Source: Bacillus alveayuensis
Lineage (GTDB): Bacteria; Bacillota; Bacilli; Bacillales; Aeribacillaceae
Direction: 5' to 3'
Length of the DNA: 33,597 bases
Assembly (NCBI GenBank): GCA_030812955.1
Contig: JAUSTR010000022.1
Coordinates: 1-33,597, forward strand
This document shows, piece after piece, positions 9,780 to 19,439 of the stretch. Position numbers and translations under genes: made by a program. Each line of letters opens with the position of its first letter. Positions within the stretch are counted from its first letter, which is position 1. The notes below the pieces were generated by a model that was not told the DNA's origin, did not search any database, and worked only from the letters and a program-made list of their open reading frames with translations.

Positions 9780-9899
9780 GGCTCTTTTCTACAAAATTGT
9801 TGCTTTACTATACGATAGCTTTTCGACTGTCAGGCAAGCGATCCGCTTGCTACACGCTAAAGCGTGAGTCGATAAGCAACAAAGTTTACGAAAACAGCC
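9780..9899 (+). mobile_element. MITE copy C (120 bp) with perfect 8-bp duplication
   Basis: This is the best-preserved copy. It starts GGCTCTTTTCTACAAAATTG, and the reverse complement of its end starts GGCTGTTTTCGTAAAC. Inside are TTTTCGACTGTC and two small palindromes, AAGCGATCCGCTT and CACGCTAAAGCGTG. The 8-bp direct repeat AAATGGTA lies exactly at both borders (9772-9779 and 9900-9907). It occupies the 362-bp gap between ychF and yyzM; the remainder of that gap holds only the yyzM terminator. Confidence 0.92.
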
Positions 9900-10024
9900 A
9901 AATGGTATTCAATCTTCAACAATTATAGAGTTGAACAAGTAAAATGACAACTGTAAAGAGACAATAAAATACATCATCTCCATAAAGGTGATAAATGCTC
10001 CGAAATATTTTCTAATTTTATATG

Positions 10025-10063
10025 TATAAAAATGCTAAAGGCTGTTGGAATCATATCCAACAG
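10025..10063 (-). terminator. Terminator of yyzM
   Basis: On the minus strand CTGTTGGA and TCCAACAG form an 8-bp stem around a 6-nt loop, one base after the stop codon. The T-rich tail is imperfect (CCTTTAGCATTTTTA). Confidence 0.7.
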
Positions 10064-10064
10064 C

Positions 10065-10265
10065 TTATGACTCTCCGCTTTTTTCTAATATTTTTTTCAT
10101 TTTCCTCGTAAATTCTCTCCTTGGCATTAAAACACTATGTCCACAGCCTTCACATTTGATTCGAATATCCATTCCCATGCGAATGACTTTCCATCGATTT
10201 GTCCCACAAGGATGAGGTTTCTTCATTTCCACGATATCATGCAAGTCAAACTCTTTATTCACCAC
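10065..10265 (-). CDS. yyzM: DUF951 small zinc-ribbon-like protein YyzM
   Basis: This is a small conserved protein of unknown function, found near ychF and the par locus in many Firmicutes. The conserved core is FDLHDIVEMKKPHPCGTNRW, then MGMDIRIKCEGCGHSVLMPR. Cys residues in HPCG and CEGC could hold a metal, which is inference. I choose a GTG at 10265 (66 residues), 12 nt after AAAGGAGG. A second GTG lies one codon later. An ATG abutting the Shine-Dalgarno and an ATG far upstream are less likely. It follows the YkvI-like gene by 95 bp. Confidence 0.88.
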   Translation of the reverse strand: MVNKEFDLHDIVEMKKPHPCGTNRWKVIRMGMDIRIKCEGCGHSVLMPRREFTRKMKKILEKSGES

Positions 10266-10360
10266 TGAAGAAGTCATCCTCCTTTCTACTGTATACATCA
10301 CTATATATTGAACGAGTAGGTTTGCATTTAACATTATTACAGTTTCATTTTAACAACTTT

Positions 10361-11380
10361 TCAATCCCATTTGTAGCGATTCGTAATTGGAAAAAGCAAG
10401 ATGGTGACAACTAAGTATAAGTTAATTAAAGCATAAAGTGGATAAAGAATAGAAACTAATGTAGCAAACCCGAACTTTGTAAATGGAACCATTAGAATAA
10501 TTAGTACAGATGCCATTTGCCACAGAGGAATTTTGAAATAGTTTTTAAATCGAGTAGCTAGTCCGAAAACACCTGCAGCAGCTGTCGTATAAATGGCCAT
10601 CCATAAAACGATCGACATCGCTAAAAACATTATAAATGGAGATTCGTCTAATATGGCAAACAGCGGAATTTCAAAGCCGCTTATTTTATCAGCAAATTGC
10701 GTTAACGTTTCATTATATAAATAAGAAACTGCACCTAATATTAAACCACTCCCTACACTGGCTATTTTCGCTTCATTTAAGTCTTTGATTTCTTTGCCAA
10801 TGGCTGATAAAACCGCTACAATTGACAAAATATTTAAAGATGTAAAAGTAAATGCTGCTGGCCAATTATATTGTTCTTTCCAGTTAAAAGTCCAAATATG
10901 TACATGCTCTGTATGAAAATGGAACAAAACATATCCTAATCCTAATAACAAAATGGGAATTAAAACACTATTTAACGACAAAATCCCCTTTACATCCCAA
11001 AAAAACAATAATACTAAGAGAAAACAAAAGATCAAGATTCCAATCCAATAAGGAACCGTTAAACCTTGTAATGTTGCTCCCCCGCCAGCAATCATAACAA
11101 CAGTTGTTGTAAAAAGGTACATGACAATTAATAGGTCGTAAACATAAGAAAGTTTAGCTCCTACAAGGCGTTCCAAAACAGGGGAAAAATGTTCAGACTT
11201 TTCTTCATAGCTTATTTTCATAATGACATAACAACAAATAATAAAAAAGAAAGTAAATAAAATAATAGCCAGTCCACTTTCAAAGCCAAAAAATTGCCAT
11301 AGTTCACGACCCGAAGCGTATCCCGCGCCAATAACAGTCCCTAAGATCAGATACATCCATTTAAAGCCCGCTTTCCACAT
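10361..11380 (-). CDS. YkvI-family membrane protein
   Basis: This 339-residue integral membrane protein has about ten hydrophobic helices. The N-terminal GTVIGAGYASGRELWQFF resembles the unwound first helix (GxGxxxG) of APC/LeuT-fold transporters and is typical of the YkvI family. Substrate and function are unknown. It lies between yyzM (downstream, same strand) and the divergent sporulation gene yyaC, with 88 bp between the two starts, so the control regions are close together. Membership in the YkvI family is well supported; transport activity is inference. Confidence 0.8.
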   Translation of the reverse strand: MWKAGFKWMYLILGTVIGAGYASGRELWQFFGFESGLAIILFTFFFIICCYVIMKISYEEKSEHFSPVLERLVGAKLSYVYDLLIVMYLFTTTVVMIAGGGATLQGLTVPYWIGILIFCFLLVLLFFWDVKGILSLNSVLIPILLLGLGYVLFHFHTEHVHIWTFNWKEQYNWPAAFTFTSLNILSIVAVLSAIGKEIKDLNEAKIASVGSGLILGAVSYLYNETLTQFADKISGFEIPLFAILDESPFIMFLAMSIVLWMAIYTTAAAGVFGLATRFKNYFKIPLWQMASVLIILMVPFTKFGFATLVSILYPLYALINLYLVVTILLFPITNRYKWD

Positions 11381-11468
11381 TTACTTTTCACCTCAATATT
11401 GCTTTCACATGTATAGAAAAAATTTTTCTTCCGTATACTGTTACTACTATGATATGGGAGTGAATTCT

Positions 11469-12086
11469 ATGAATATAAAGCCAAGTTTTTTTTCATTAAA
11501 TCAACATTCTGCTAGAGTGTTTCTTGAACATGAGGATGCGACTGATCAATTAACAGGAAAAATCGTTGAATTTCTATCAAAGGTTCATGAACAACCGATT
11601 GTTGTGTTATGTATTGGGACGGATCGCTCAACTGGTGATTCGCTAGGACCTTTAGTTGGCTCTAAATTATTAGAAAAGAAGATAGAAAACTTTCATGTAT
11701 TCGGAACGTTAAAAAATCCTGTTCATGCTGTGAACTTAGAAGAAAACATTAACCATATTTTAAAGACCTTTCAAACTCCTTTCATCATTGCTGTAGATGC
11801 TTGTCTAGGTCGTCTAAAAAATGTTGGATCTATTCAAATCGGTTCAGGTCCGATAAAACCTGGAGCTGGGGTTCATAAAGAGCTGCCTGAAGTAGGAGAT
11901 ATTCATATAACAGGAATTGTGAATGTTAGTGGTTTTATGGAGTTTTTTGTGTTGCAAAATACACGTCTTCACCTCGTCATGAGAATGGCCGATGTAATTG
12001 CTGAAAGTATACGTAATGCTTCAATAGTTCTTGAAAAGAAGGATATCTTCCGACAAACAAAGATTTTTAATACAAATTCTTTCTGA
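11469..12086 (+). CDS. yyaC: YyaC, GPR-protease-related sporulation protein
   Basis: YyaC is a DUF1256 protein distantly related to the germination protease GPR and found only in endospore formers; its exact role is not settled. The ATG at 11469 (MNIKPSFFS) with GGGAGTG upstream gives 205 residues, as in B. subtilis. Conserved blocks are CIGTDRSTGDSLGPLVG, GTLKNPVHAVNLEE and DACLG. The Asp residues in the first and last correspond to the family active-site positions. It is the only plus-strand gene left of the origin and converges on parB. Its presence implies a sporulating organism. Confidence 0.93.
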   Translation: MNIKPSFFSLNQHSARVFLEHEDATDQLTGKIVEFLSKVHEQPIVVLCIGTDRSTGDSLGPLVGSKLLEKKIENFHVFGTLKNPVHAVNLEENINHILKTFQTPFIIAVDACLGRLKNVGSIQIGSGPIKPGAGVHKELPEVGDIHITGIVNVSGFMEFFVLQNTRLHLVMRMADVIAESIRNASIVLEKKDIFRQTKIFNTNSF

Positions 12087-12207
12087 TCAAAAAGCGGATC
12101 AAGTATGGGAGAGGATAAAATGGAATTGGTTATATGGATAATCAAACGAAACTAGAAACAACTTATTTAATAAAAGATACATATTACTTAACTTTTGAAG
12201 AAATGAA

Positions 12208-12238
12208 TGAAAAGGAAAAAGACCACCCCAAGGATGGC
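12208..12238 (-). terminator. Terminator of parA-parB
   Basis: On the minus strand CCATCC pairs with GGGTGG (one U-G pair) across a 3-nt loop and is followed by a T-rich tract (TCTTTTTCCTTTT), just after the parB stop. Confidence 0.65.
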
Positions 12239-12239
12239 T

Positions 12240-13094
12240 TTAAGAAGATATTTTCGGATCAAGTATTTCTAAAATACGTTCTAAATCCTCTTTCGAAAAA
12301 AATTCGATTTCAATTTTACCTTTTTTCTTTTGCTGTTTAATAACAACGGATGTTCCTAATTTTTCTCTTAAGTAAGTTTCCCGTTCACGAATAAATAGGT
12401 CCTTTTCAACCTTTTCTTTTTTTGTTTCACGTGAAACAGGATGATTTAATTGCTGAACGAGTTGTTCAACTTGCCTTACATTTAAATTTTCTTTCATAAT
12501 TTTTTCTGCTAAAGGTTTTATTTGTTCTTTTTTCTTTAAACTTAATAATGCTCTCCCGTGGCCCATCGAAAGTTTTCCTTCAGAAATATAGTTTTGTACG
12601 ATTGGAGGCAACGATAATAAACGCAAGTGATTAGCAATGTGCGGGCGACTTTTTCCGAGACGTTTAGCTAACTCTTCCTGAGTAATATGTAAATGTTCAA
12701 TCAACGATTGATATGCTTTTGCTTCTTCAATTGGTGTTAAATCCTCTCGTTGTAAATTTTCAAGCAATGCCATCTCCATCATTTGTTGATCCGTAAATTT
12801 GCGAATGACTACAGGGACGGTTTTTAATCCTGCTTCCTTTGCTGCTCGAAAACGGCGTTCTCCGACAACAATTTCGTATCCTTTAATACTTTTTCGAGCA
12901 ATTAAAGGTTGTAAAATACCGTGTTGCAATATGGATTCCTTTAATTCCGTTATACTATTATGATCAAATGTTTTTCTAGGTTGATATGGATTTGGACGTA
13001 AATCTTTAAGATTGATTTCTTGTATAGCCTCTTCTTGCTCGACCTCCATATTTGAAAAAATGGCATGAATCCCCTTTCCTAAACCTCTAGCCAT
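12240..13094 (-). CDS. parB: Chromosome partitioning protein ParB (Spo0J)
   Basis: ParB is a CTP-dependent DNA clamp that loads at parS, spreads, and recruits SMC to the origin; with Soj it also influences initiation and sporulation. It has 284 residues. The N-terminal CTPase domain includes GERRFRA at 78-84. A helix-turn-helix (ITQEELAKRLGKSRPHIANH) lies at about 137-156, and a dimerisation domain at the C-terminus. It overlaps parA by 8 bp, so the two are translationally coupled. A perfect parS lies within its own coding sequence, as in B. subtilis. Confidence 0.97.
   Translation of the reverse strand: MARGLGKGIHAIFSNMEVEQEEAIQEINLKDLRPNPYQPRKTFDHNSITELKESILQHGILQPLIARKSIKGYEIVVGERRFRAAKEAGLKTVPVVIRKFTDQQMMEMALLENLQREDLTPIEEAKAYQSLIEHLHITQEELAKRLGKSRPHIANHLRLLSLPPIVQNYISEGKLSMGHGRALLSLKKKEQIKPLAEKIMKENLNVRQVEQLVQQLNHPVSRETKKEKVEKDLFIRERETYLREKLGTSVVIKQQKKKGKIEIEFFSKEDLERILEILDPKISS
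12423..12438. promoter_or_regulatory. parS centromere site
   Basis: TGTTTCACGTGAAACA is a perfect 16-bp palindrome identical to the consensus parS. It lies inside parB, where it encodes part of HPVSRETKK. It is the ParB loading site closest to the origin in this window. Confidence 0.95.
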
Positions 13095-13851
13095 TTGTCG
13101 TCACCACTTCCTTCGCTAATTCTAAGTAAACTTCAGCACCACGTGACCTTGGATCGTAAAGAATAATCGGTTGTCCATGACTTGGAGCTTCACTTAAACG
13201 AATGTTTCGTGGAATAATGGTCTGATAGACTTTATCTTGGAAATACTTTTTCACTTCATCGATCACTTGAATACCTAAATTCGTCCGGGCATCCAACATT
13301 GTTAATAAGACACCTTCTATCATTAAATCGGAATTTAAATGCTTTTGAACTAATCGAATCGTATTCAATAACTGACTTAATCCTTCAAGTGCATAATATT
13401 CACACTGGACGGGAATGATCACAGAATCGGAAGCGGTTAAGGCATTAATGGTTAACAATCCTAATGACGGAGGACAGTCAATTAAAATATAATCATAGTA
13501 TGGTTTAATGGGCTCTATTGCACGCTTTAACCTTACCTCACGGGAAATTGTCGGGACGAGTTCAATTTCTGCCCCTGCTAATTGTATCGTTGCGGGTATT
13601 ACATCAAGTCTCTCTATTTGAGTTGCTTTAATCACTTTTTTGGCATCGACATCATCGACAATAATATCGTAAACACATTGGTCAACATCCGCTTTTTCTA
13701 TTCCTACACCGCTTGTCGCATTGCCTTGTGGGTCGATATCTATTAACAATACTCTTTTCCCAAGATGGGCTAAGCATGCACCAAGATTAACAGAAGTTGT
13801 TGTCTTTCCAACTCCCCCTTTTTGGTTTGCTATGGAAATGATTTTCCCCAC
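13087..13851 (-). CDS. parA: Chromosome partitioning ATPase ParA (Soj)
   Basis: ParA/Soj is a deviant Walker A ATPase that works with ParB in origin segregation and regulates DnaA. It has 254 residues. The deviant P-loop KGGVGKTT spans 11-18, including the signature first lysine. DYILIDCPPSLGLLT is the Walker B region. The start is GTG at 13851 with AGGTGAC upstream. It is first in parA-parB; noc lies 345 bp upstream behind its own terminator. Confidence 0.97.
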   Translation of the reverse strand: MGKIISIANQKGGVGKTTTSVNLGACLAHLGKRVLLIDIDPQGNATSGVGIEKADVDQCVYDIIVDDVDAKKVIKATQIERLDVIPATIQLAGAEIELVPTISREVRLKRAIEPIKPYYDYILIDCPPSLGLLTINALTASDSVIIPVQCEYYALEGLSQLLNTIRLVQKHLNSDLMIEGVLLTMLDARTNLGIQVIDEVKKYFQDKVYQTIIPRNIRLSEAPSHGQPIILYDPRSRGAEVYLELAKEVVTTNG

Positions 13852-13948
13852 GGTGTCACCTGCTTTCCACTACTTCGAAATATTCCATAGTGTTTATTTT
13901 ATCATGAAAACGAATAAATGTTGTTTTTTATAATGGACAAAAACATAA

Positions 13949-14096
13949 GAAAAGCGCAAGCGCCCCGCTTAGCTGCGTACAAACTAAGACCTTTCAGTAG
14001 GAGATAAAGGAAACTTAGGCGATCGTTGAGTCGATGTTGACTTATCGTACAGATGAAATGGGAAGTTGGCTAGCCGCTAACGCCCGGAGCTAGACA
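13949..14096. repeat. Bacillaceae-type intergenic repeat
   Basis: This noncoding block begins GAAAAGCGCAAGCGCCC and ends CGCCCGGAGCTAGAC. These two end motifs are, from memory, those of a structured intergenic repeat abundant in Bacillaceae genomes. The block is about 148 bp and is locally more GC-rich than its flanks. It fills most of the 345-bp gap between noc and parA. I see no open reading frame in it. Whether it acts as RNA or is an inert mobile repeat is not known to me. Confidence 0.6.
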
Positions 14097-14165
14097 AAAA
14101 ACCAACTATGAACAATGTTGTCCACAAGTTGTAAATTTGTAATTTCCTTCTAATTTCCTAAACAA

Positions 14166-14195
14166 TAAAAAAACTCTTCACAACAACGTGAAGAG
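14166..14195 (-). terminator. Terminator of noc
   Basis: On the minus strand CTCTTCAC pairs with GTGAAGAG, followed by a run of seven T, directly after the stop codon. Confidence 0.9.
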
Positions 14196-14196
14196 C

Positions 14197-15036
14197 TTAC
14201 TTTGGAATTTTAATCGTAAATTGAATATAATCTTCAAATTCCTCTTCTTGAGAATCTATTTTTACACCAGATTCTTGTACCATGTTAAGAGATTGTCGTA
14301 TCGTGTTCATCGCAATTCGTGTATCACGGCTAAAAGCTTTACGTCTTGGTTTTGGTTTTACTTGTTCTTTTTCTAGCAGCTTAACAACCTTATCTTCTGT
14401 TTGTTTTACATTTAATTGTTTTTCCATAATTTCATGTAATAGCTTAATTTGCAACTCTTCGTTCTTTAACGGAATTAATGCCCGGGCATGACGTTCCGTA
14501 ATCTTTTTATTTAAAAGTGCTTGTTGCACTTCTTTTGGAAGCTTTAACAAACGCAATTTATTCGCAATGGTAGATTGACCCTTCCCTAAGCGCTGTGCAA
14601 GCGCCTCTTGAGTCAATTGGTGGAGCTCAAGTAATTTTGCATAAGCAACAGCTTCTTCAATGGCTGATAATTCTTCGCGTTGCAAGTTTTCAATTAATGC
14701 AATAGAAGCTGTTTCGGTATCATTAAAATCTTTAATAATAGCAGGAATTTCTTCCCAGCCAAGCTTTTGAACTGCTCTCCATCTTCTTTCCCCGGCAATA
14801 ATTTCATATTGATCTTCTAATTTACGAACAACAATTGGTTGAATAATACCATGAGTGCGAATTGTTTGTGCTAATTCTTCAATTTTCTCCTCTACAAAAA
14901 GAGTTCGAGGTTGAAAACGGTTGGGAACAATTTTATGGACAGGAATTTTCAATATTTCATCTTTTTCAATATGCTCTACTTGTTCATCTTCATCTTTTTC
15001 TCCCAGTCTAAACAATCGAGAAAAAGGATGCTTCAT
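14197..15036 (-). CDS. noc: Nucleoid occlusion protein Noc
   Basis: Noc is a ParB paralogue that binds its own sites around the chromosome and keeps the division septum off the nucleoid. It has 279 residues. The first about 10 residues ([12 protein letters not shown]) form the amphipathic membrane-targeting helix that separates Noc from ParB. The CTPase motif GERRWRA lies at 82-88. The helix-turn-helix [20 protein letters not shown] spans 141-160. GGTGGTG precedes the ATG. It sits between rsmG and parA, as in B. subtilis (yyaA). Confidence 0.95.
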   Translation of the reverse strand: MKHPFSRLFRLGEKDEDEQVEHIEKDEILKIPVHKIVPNRFQPRTLFVEEKIEELAQTIRTHGIIQPIVVRKLEDQYEIIAGERRWRAVQKLGWEEIPAIIKDFNDTETASIALIENLQREELSAIEEAVAYAKLLELHQLTQEALAQRLGKGQSTIANKLRLLKLPKEVQQALLNKKITERHARALIPLKNEELQIKLLHEIMEKQLNVKQTEDKVVKLLEKEQVKPKPRRKAFSRDTRIAMNTIRQSLNMVQESGVKIDSQEEEFEDYIQFTIKIPK

Positions 15037-15142
15037 ATGCTGACACCACCTTTTGAAACTACCACAATAATAATTCTTGTTTCCAAAACTATTTTCCTGC
15101 TAGACGCCCACATTCATAGGAAAAATATTTGATAATCCATGT

Positions 15143-15859
15143 TTACTCAATGGGCATTTTATTTGGAGTGCCAGGTTTCCGTGGGTATTTTTTTGGGGTG
15201 GAGCGTTCTTTATGAATCCAAATAATGTTGCGTTCACTATTTTCAATTGGCAATGTAAAGCTCATGACTTCTTCAACTTCCCCACCAAGTACAGAAATAG
15301 CTTTAGCTGCGTTTTTTAATTCTTCTTGTGCTGATTGAGCCTTCATCGCTAGAAAATCTCCATTTACCTTTACAAGTGGTAGACATAATTCGCTTAATAC
15401 TGATAATTTGGCAACTGCTCTAGCTGTTACTAAATCAAAGGACTCCCGGAATTGTTTGTTTTGACCAAACGTTTCGGCACGATCATGATAAAGAGAAAGC
15501 TGGTTTATGTCTAATTCTTTAGCTAAATGCTCTAAAAACGTAATTCGTTTTTTTAGCGAATCAACAATCGTTATATGTAAATGTGGAAAACATATTTTGA
15601 TAGGAATACTTGGAAATCCAGCGCCCGCCCCTACATCGCAAAGGGAAAGCGGCTTTGAAAAGTCATAATAAAAGGCAGCGGTAATGGAATCGTAAAAATG
15701 CTTTAAATAAACCTCTTTTTTCTCCGTAATCGACGTTAAATTCATTTTTTCATTCCATTCTATTAACAGTTCATAGTACCGCTCAAATTGTTGTATTTGA
15801 AGGGGTGTAAGAGGAATTCCCTTCTCTTCTAATTGTTTTTGAAATTGAACTATTTCCAT
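15143..15859 (-). CDS. rsmG: 16S rRNA (guanine527-N7)-methyltransferase RsmG
   Basis: RsmG uses S-adenosylmethionine to methylate N7 of G527 (E. coli numbering) in 16S rRNA; loss gives low-level streptomycin resistance. With the ATG at 15859 ([14 protein letters not shown]) it has 238 residues, matching the family. GGAAGTG is six bases upstream, whereas two ATGs 15-18 bases earlier lack a ribosome-binding site. The SAM-binding loop is [16 protein letters not shown], and a conserved DLVTARAVA segment follows. The C-terminus [18 protein letters not shown] is diagnostic. It lies downstream of mnmG. Confidence 0.96.
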   Translation of the reverse strand: MEIVQFQKQLEEKGIPLTPLQIQQFERYYELLIEWNEKMNLTSITEKKEVYLKHFYDSITAAFYYDFSKPLSLCDVGAGAGFPSIPIKICFPHLHITIVDSLKKRITFLEHLAKELDINQLSLYHDRAETFGQNKQFRESFDLVTARAVAKLSVLSELCLPLVKVNGDFLAMKAQSAQEELKNAAKAISVLGGEVEEVMSFTLPIENSERNIIWIHKERSTPKKYPRKPGTPNKMPIE

Positions 15860-15889
15860 TTTATACACTTCCATCATTTGTTTTCATTT

Positions 15890-15917
15890 GGGTAGTTGCC
15901 TTAGAGGACAACTACCC
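15890..15917. other. Hairpin between mnmG and rsmG
   Basis: GGGTAGTTG and CAACTACCC form a perfect 9-bp stem with a 10-nt loop in the 68-bp mnmG-rsmG gap. No T-run follows on either strand. It is more likely an mRNA-processing or stability structure within one transcript than a terminator. Confidence 0.5.
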
Positions 15918-15927
15918 GGTATGATCC

Positions 15928-17817
15928 TTATTCATTAGAGACACGGGCAATACGTCCTTGTTCTAAGTATACAAGCAGGATTGAAATATCTGCTGGATTC
16001 ACCCCAGAAATACGTGAGGCTTGCGCTACAGACAATGGACGGACTTCTTTTAATTTTTGCCGAGCTTCTGTTGCTAGTCCAGTAATCGCATCGTAATCAA
16101 TGTTTTCCGGAATCTTTTTATTTTCCATCCGTTTTAATTTTTCCACTTGCTGCAACGATTTTTCGATATATCCTTCATACTTAATTTGGATTTCTACTTG
16201 TTCTTCCACTTCAGGTGAAAGTGGTTCCTCAGAAGGAGCTAGCAGCTTAATATGGTTATAATTCATTTCTGGACGTTTTAATAAATCAGAAGCACGAACT
16301 CCATCTTTTAGCTCGCTTCCTCCAGCATTTTTGATGATTTCCTGAGTTTTTTCATTTGGTTTAATAATCGTTGAAACAAGGCGCTTTTTCTCTTTTTCGA
16401 TCGCTTCTTTTTTTGCCACAAATTTTTGATAACGTTCTTCAGAAATTAATCCAATTTGATAACCGATTTCTGTTAACCGTAAATCTGCATTATCATGACG
16501 TAATAGAAGACGGTATTCCGCTCTTGATGTTAATAATCGATACGGCTCATTTGTTCCTTTTGTCACGAGATCATCAATTAAAACTCCGATGTAGGCGTCT
16601 GAACGACTTAAAATGACTTCTTCTTTGTTTAAGGCCTTTCTCGCAGCATTAATCCCTGCCATAATTCCTTGGCCTGCTGCTTCTTCATATCCAGATGTTC
16701 CGTTAATTTGGCCAGCTGTATAAAGATTTTTTACTTTTTTCGTTTCTAATGTTGGCCATAATTGTGTAGGGACAATCGCATCATATTCAATAGCATATCC
16801 AGCACGCATCAATTGCGCTTTTTCTAGCCCTGGGATCGTCGCTAATATTCTTCGCTGTACATCTTCTGGAAGACTTGTTGAAAGGCCTTGTACATATACT
16901 TCTTGTGTATTGCGTCCCTCAGGCTCCAAGAAAATTTGGTGACGTGGTTTATCATGGAATCGTACTACTTTATCTTCAATGGATGGACAATAACGAGGTC
17001 CTGTTCCTTTAATCATTCCCGAATACATCGGTGAACGGTGTAAATTATCATCAATAATTTTATGCGTTTCTTCACTCGTGTACGTTAACCAGCAAGGCAG
17101 TTGATCCGTAATGTATTTCGTTGTTTCATATGAAAAGGCTCTAGGTGTTTCGTCACCTGGTTGAATTTCCGTTTTACTATAATCAATCGTTTGACTATTT
17201 ACGCGAGGCGGTGTACCTGTTTTAAAACGAACAAGCTCAAAACCAAGCTCTAGTAAATGCTCTGAAAGTTTAATGGATGGCTGCTGGTTGTTTGGACCAC
17301 TAGAATACGAAAGGTCACCAATAATAATTTTGCCGCGTAAAAACGTTCCTGTCGTTAAAACAACTGTTTTGGCACGATATTCAGCACCTGTTTGAGTGAT
17401 GACCCCTTTACATACTCCGTCTTCAACAATTAAACGTTCCACCATTCCTTGTTGAAGCGTTAAATTTGGTTCGCTTTCTAATGTTTTCTTCATTTCTTGC
17501 TGATATAGAAGCTTATCAGCTTGTGCGCGTAATGCACGAACAGCTGGCCCTTTCCCTGTATTTAACATGCGCATTTGAATATGCGTTTTATCGATATTTT
17601 TCCCCATTTCACCACCTAAGGCATCAATCTCACGTACAACAATCCCTTTTGCCGGACCTCCAATGGACGGATTACATGGCATGAATGCAACCATATCAAG
17701 GTTGATGGTCAAAACCAATGTTTTAGCTCCTAATCTCGCTGCTGCAAGACCTGCCTCACAGCCAGCATGTCCAGCACCAACTACAATGACATCATATGAT
17801 CCAGCCTGATATCCCAT
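15928..17817 (-). CDS. mnmG: tRNA uridine-34 carboxymethylaminomethyl enzyme MnmG
   Basis: MnmG is the FAD/NADH protein that, with MnmE, installs the (carboxymethyl)aminomethyl group at C5 of wobble U34 in tRNAs. It has 629 residues. The FAD-binding GAGHAG lies at 14-19 and the conserved catalytic-region Cys48 is in [10 protein letters not shown] second conserved Cys lies in [11 protein letters not shown] near residue 280. The C-terminal MnmE-binding helical domain ends the protein. GGAGGTAAGAAC precedes the ATG. It lies 15 bp after mnmE, so mnmE-mnmG-rsmG is likely one operon. Confidence 0.98.
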   Translation of the reverse strand: MGYQAGSYDVIVVGAGHAGCEAGLAAARLGAKTLVLTINLDMVAFMPCNPSIGGPAKGIVVREIDALGGEMGKNIDKTHIQMRMLNTGKGPAVRALRAQADKLLYQQEMKKTLESEPNLTLQQGMVERLIVEDGVCKGVITQTGAEYRAKTVVLTTGTFLRGKIIIGDLSYSSGPNNQQPSIKLSEHLLELGFELVRFKTGTPPRVNSQTIDYSKTEIQPGDETPRAFSYETTKYITDQLPCWLTYTSEETHKIIDDNLHRSPMYSGMIKGTGPRYCPSIEDKVVRFHDKPRHQIFLEPEGRNTQEVYVQGLSTSLPEDVQRRILATIPGLEKAQLMRAGYAIEYDAIVPTQLWPTLETKKVKNLYTAGQINGTSGYEEAAGQGIMAGINAARKALNKEEVILSRSDAYIGVLIDDLVTKGTNEPYRLLTSRAEYRLLLRHDNADLRLTEIGYQIGLISEERYQKFVAKKEAIEKEKKRLVSTIIKPNEKTQEIIKNAGGSELKDGVRASDLLKRPEMNYNHIKLLAPSEEPLSPEVEEQVEIQIKYEGYIEKSLQQVEKLKRMENKKIPENIDYDAITGLATEARQKLKEVRPLSVAQASRISGVNPADISILLVYLEQGRIARVSNE

Positions 17818-17832
17818 GTTCTTACCTCCTTT

Positions 17833-19218
17833 TTACTTCCCTAAGCAAAATTGAGAAAAAAGTTGATCTATTAAGCTTTCATGTACAGCATCACCAATGA
17901 TTTCCCCTAATAGCTCCCAAGAACGAGTTAAGTCAATTTGGACAATATCAATCGGAACGCCTTGCTTAATCCCATCTAAAGCATCTTCTATCGCTTTTTT
18001 TGCTTGAGTTAATAAGGAAATATGACGTGTATTGGAAACGTACGTCAAGTCTCCTGATTGAACATTTCCCTCAAAAAATAAAGAACTAATCGCTTCCTCT
18101 AAATCATCAATCCCTTTTTCCTCTTTTAACGAAGTTGTGATAATCGGACGATCTTTGGCAAGTTTTTTCACCTGCTCTAAGTTAATTTTTTGCGGTAAGT
18201 CCGTTTTGTTGACAATGACGATATAATCCATACCTTTTACCGCTTCCAAAAGCTGCTCATCCTCTTTTGATAGTTGTTCATTATAATTTAAAACTAGAAG
18301 AATCAAATCTGCTTCTTTTAATACTTGTCTTGAGCGTTCTACCCCAATACGTTCAACAATGTCTTCTGTCTCACGAATCCCTGCTGTATCAACAAGACGG
18401 AGTGGGACACCGCGAACATTGACATATTCTTCAATGACATCACGTGTCGTACCAGGTATATCTGTGACAATGGCTTTATTTTCATGAACTAAACTATTTA
18501 ACAAGGAGGATTTTCCAACGTTTGGTCGGCCAATAATCACCGTTGATAAACCTTCACGCAAAATTTTTCCTTGTTGAGAAGTTTGAAGGAGCTTCTCAAT
18601 TTCTTTACGAACATATTGGGCTTTTTCCACGAGCATTTGATGGGTCATTTCTTCAACATCATCATATTCCGGATAGTCTATATTAACTTCAACATGTGCT
18701 AAAGTCTCTAATATTTCTTGACGCAGACGTTTAATAAGCTTGGATAAACGGCCTTCCATTTGGCCAAGCGCCATATTCATAGCTCGATCAGTTTTCGCAC
18801 GAATTAAATCCATCACTGCTTCTGCCTGTGATAAATCGATGCGGCCATTTAAAAAAGCTCGTTTTGTAAACTCTCCCGGTTCTGCAAGGCGCGCCCCATT
18901 TGTTAGCACTAGCTGTAAGACGCGATTAACTGTCACTAACCCTCCATGACAGTTAATCTCCACTACATCTTCACGTGTAAAGGTTTTTGGTGCACGCATA
19001 ACGGATACCATAACTTCTTCAACCACTTGTCCACTTTCTGGATCAATGATATTTCCATAATGAATGGTATGGGTTGGTACATCTCGTAATTTCTTTTGAG
19101 AAGGACTTTTAAAAACTTTGTCCACAATGTTAATCGCTTCATTTCCACTTAATCGAACAATGGCAATGGCTCCTTCTCCCATTGGGGTCGATATTGCCGC
19201 TATTGTATCAAAATCCAT
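17833..19218 (-). CDS. mnmE: tRNA modification GTPase MnmE
   Basis: MnmE is a dimerising GTPase that binds formyl-tetrahydrofolate and works with MnmG on U34. The ATG at 19218 has GAGGTGAT upstream and gives 461 residues. The N-terminal folate-binding domain begins [17 protein letters not shown]. The G domain, inserted in the helical domain, has GRPNVGKS at 230-237, DTAG and NKTD. The C-terminal FCLGK carries the essential Cys458. All motifs are intact. Confidence 0.98.
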   Translation of the reverse strand: MDFDTIAAISTPMGEGAIAIVRLSGNEAINIVDKVFKSPSQKKLRDVPTHTIHYGNIIDPESGQVVEEVMVSVMRAPKTFTREDVVEINCHGGLVTVNRVLQLVLTNGARLAEPGEFTKRAFLNGRIDLSQAEAVMDLIRAKTDRAMNMALGQMEGRLSKLIKRLRQEILETLAHVEVNIDYPEYDDVEEMTHQMLVEKAQYVRKEIEKLLQTSQQGKILREGLSTVIIGRPNVGKSSLLNSLVHENKAIVTDIPGTTRDVIEEYVNVRGVPLRLVDTAGIRETEDIVERIGVERSRQVLKEADLILLVLNYNEQLSKEDEQLLEAVKGMDYIVIVNKTDLPQKINLEQVKKLAKDRPIITTSLKEEKGIDDLEEAISSLFFEGNVQSGDLTYVSNTRHISLLTQAKKAIEDALDGIKQGVPIDIVQIDLTRSWELLGEIIGDAVHESLIDQLFSQFCLGK

Positions 19219-19330
19219 CTTTATCACCTCACTTATTGAAAAAAGTATTTATGGAAACCGCCGATTATTTTTTAATAAAGAGTAACCAAAACCTTAAGAT
19301 AGCATATTGTATAAAAGTAGAAAAGAAAAA

Positions 19331-19376
19331 ATATCCACATCAAAACATACTTAATCAATATTGTAACTTATCCACA
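19331..19376. promoter_or_regulatory. DnaA boxes upstream of mnmE
   Basis: ATATCCACA (19331-19339, one mismatch) and TTATCCACA (19368-19376, perfect) lie in the same orientation 37 bp apart in the mnmE 5' region, about 2.7 kb from the oriC cluster. They could titrate DnaA or let DnaA regulate mnmE. The rest of the 473-bp mnmE-jag gap holds MITE copy D and the jag terminator. Confidence 0.55.
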
Positions 19377-19439
19377 TGTTAATAACAATATACACCACCT
19401 ATTACTCCCCTTTACTTATTCACACCTTTTTATGTTTTA

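Noticed and set aside
9780-9899. Reading the terminal-repeat elements as simple bidirectional terminators or regulatory RNAs
   Set aside because: Exact 8-bp direct repeats at both borders of three copies are explained by transposition. Dedicated terminators are present separately next to rpsR, yyzM and jag.
12134-12340. A 68-codon plus-strand frame after yyaC
   Set aside because: Its last third is antisense to parB, it runs through the parB terminator, and its start has no ribosome-binding site. The first about 35 codons could be a gene remnant, but I recognise nothing in them.
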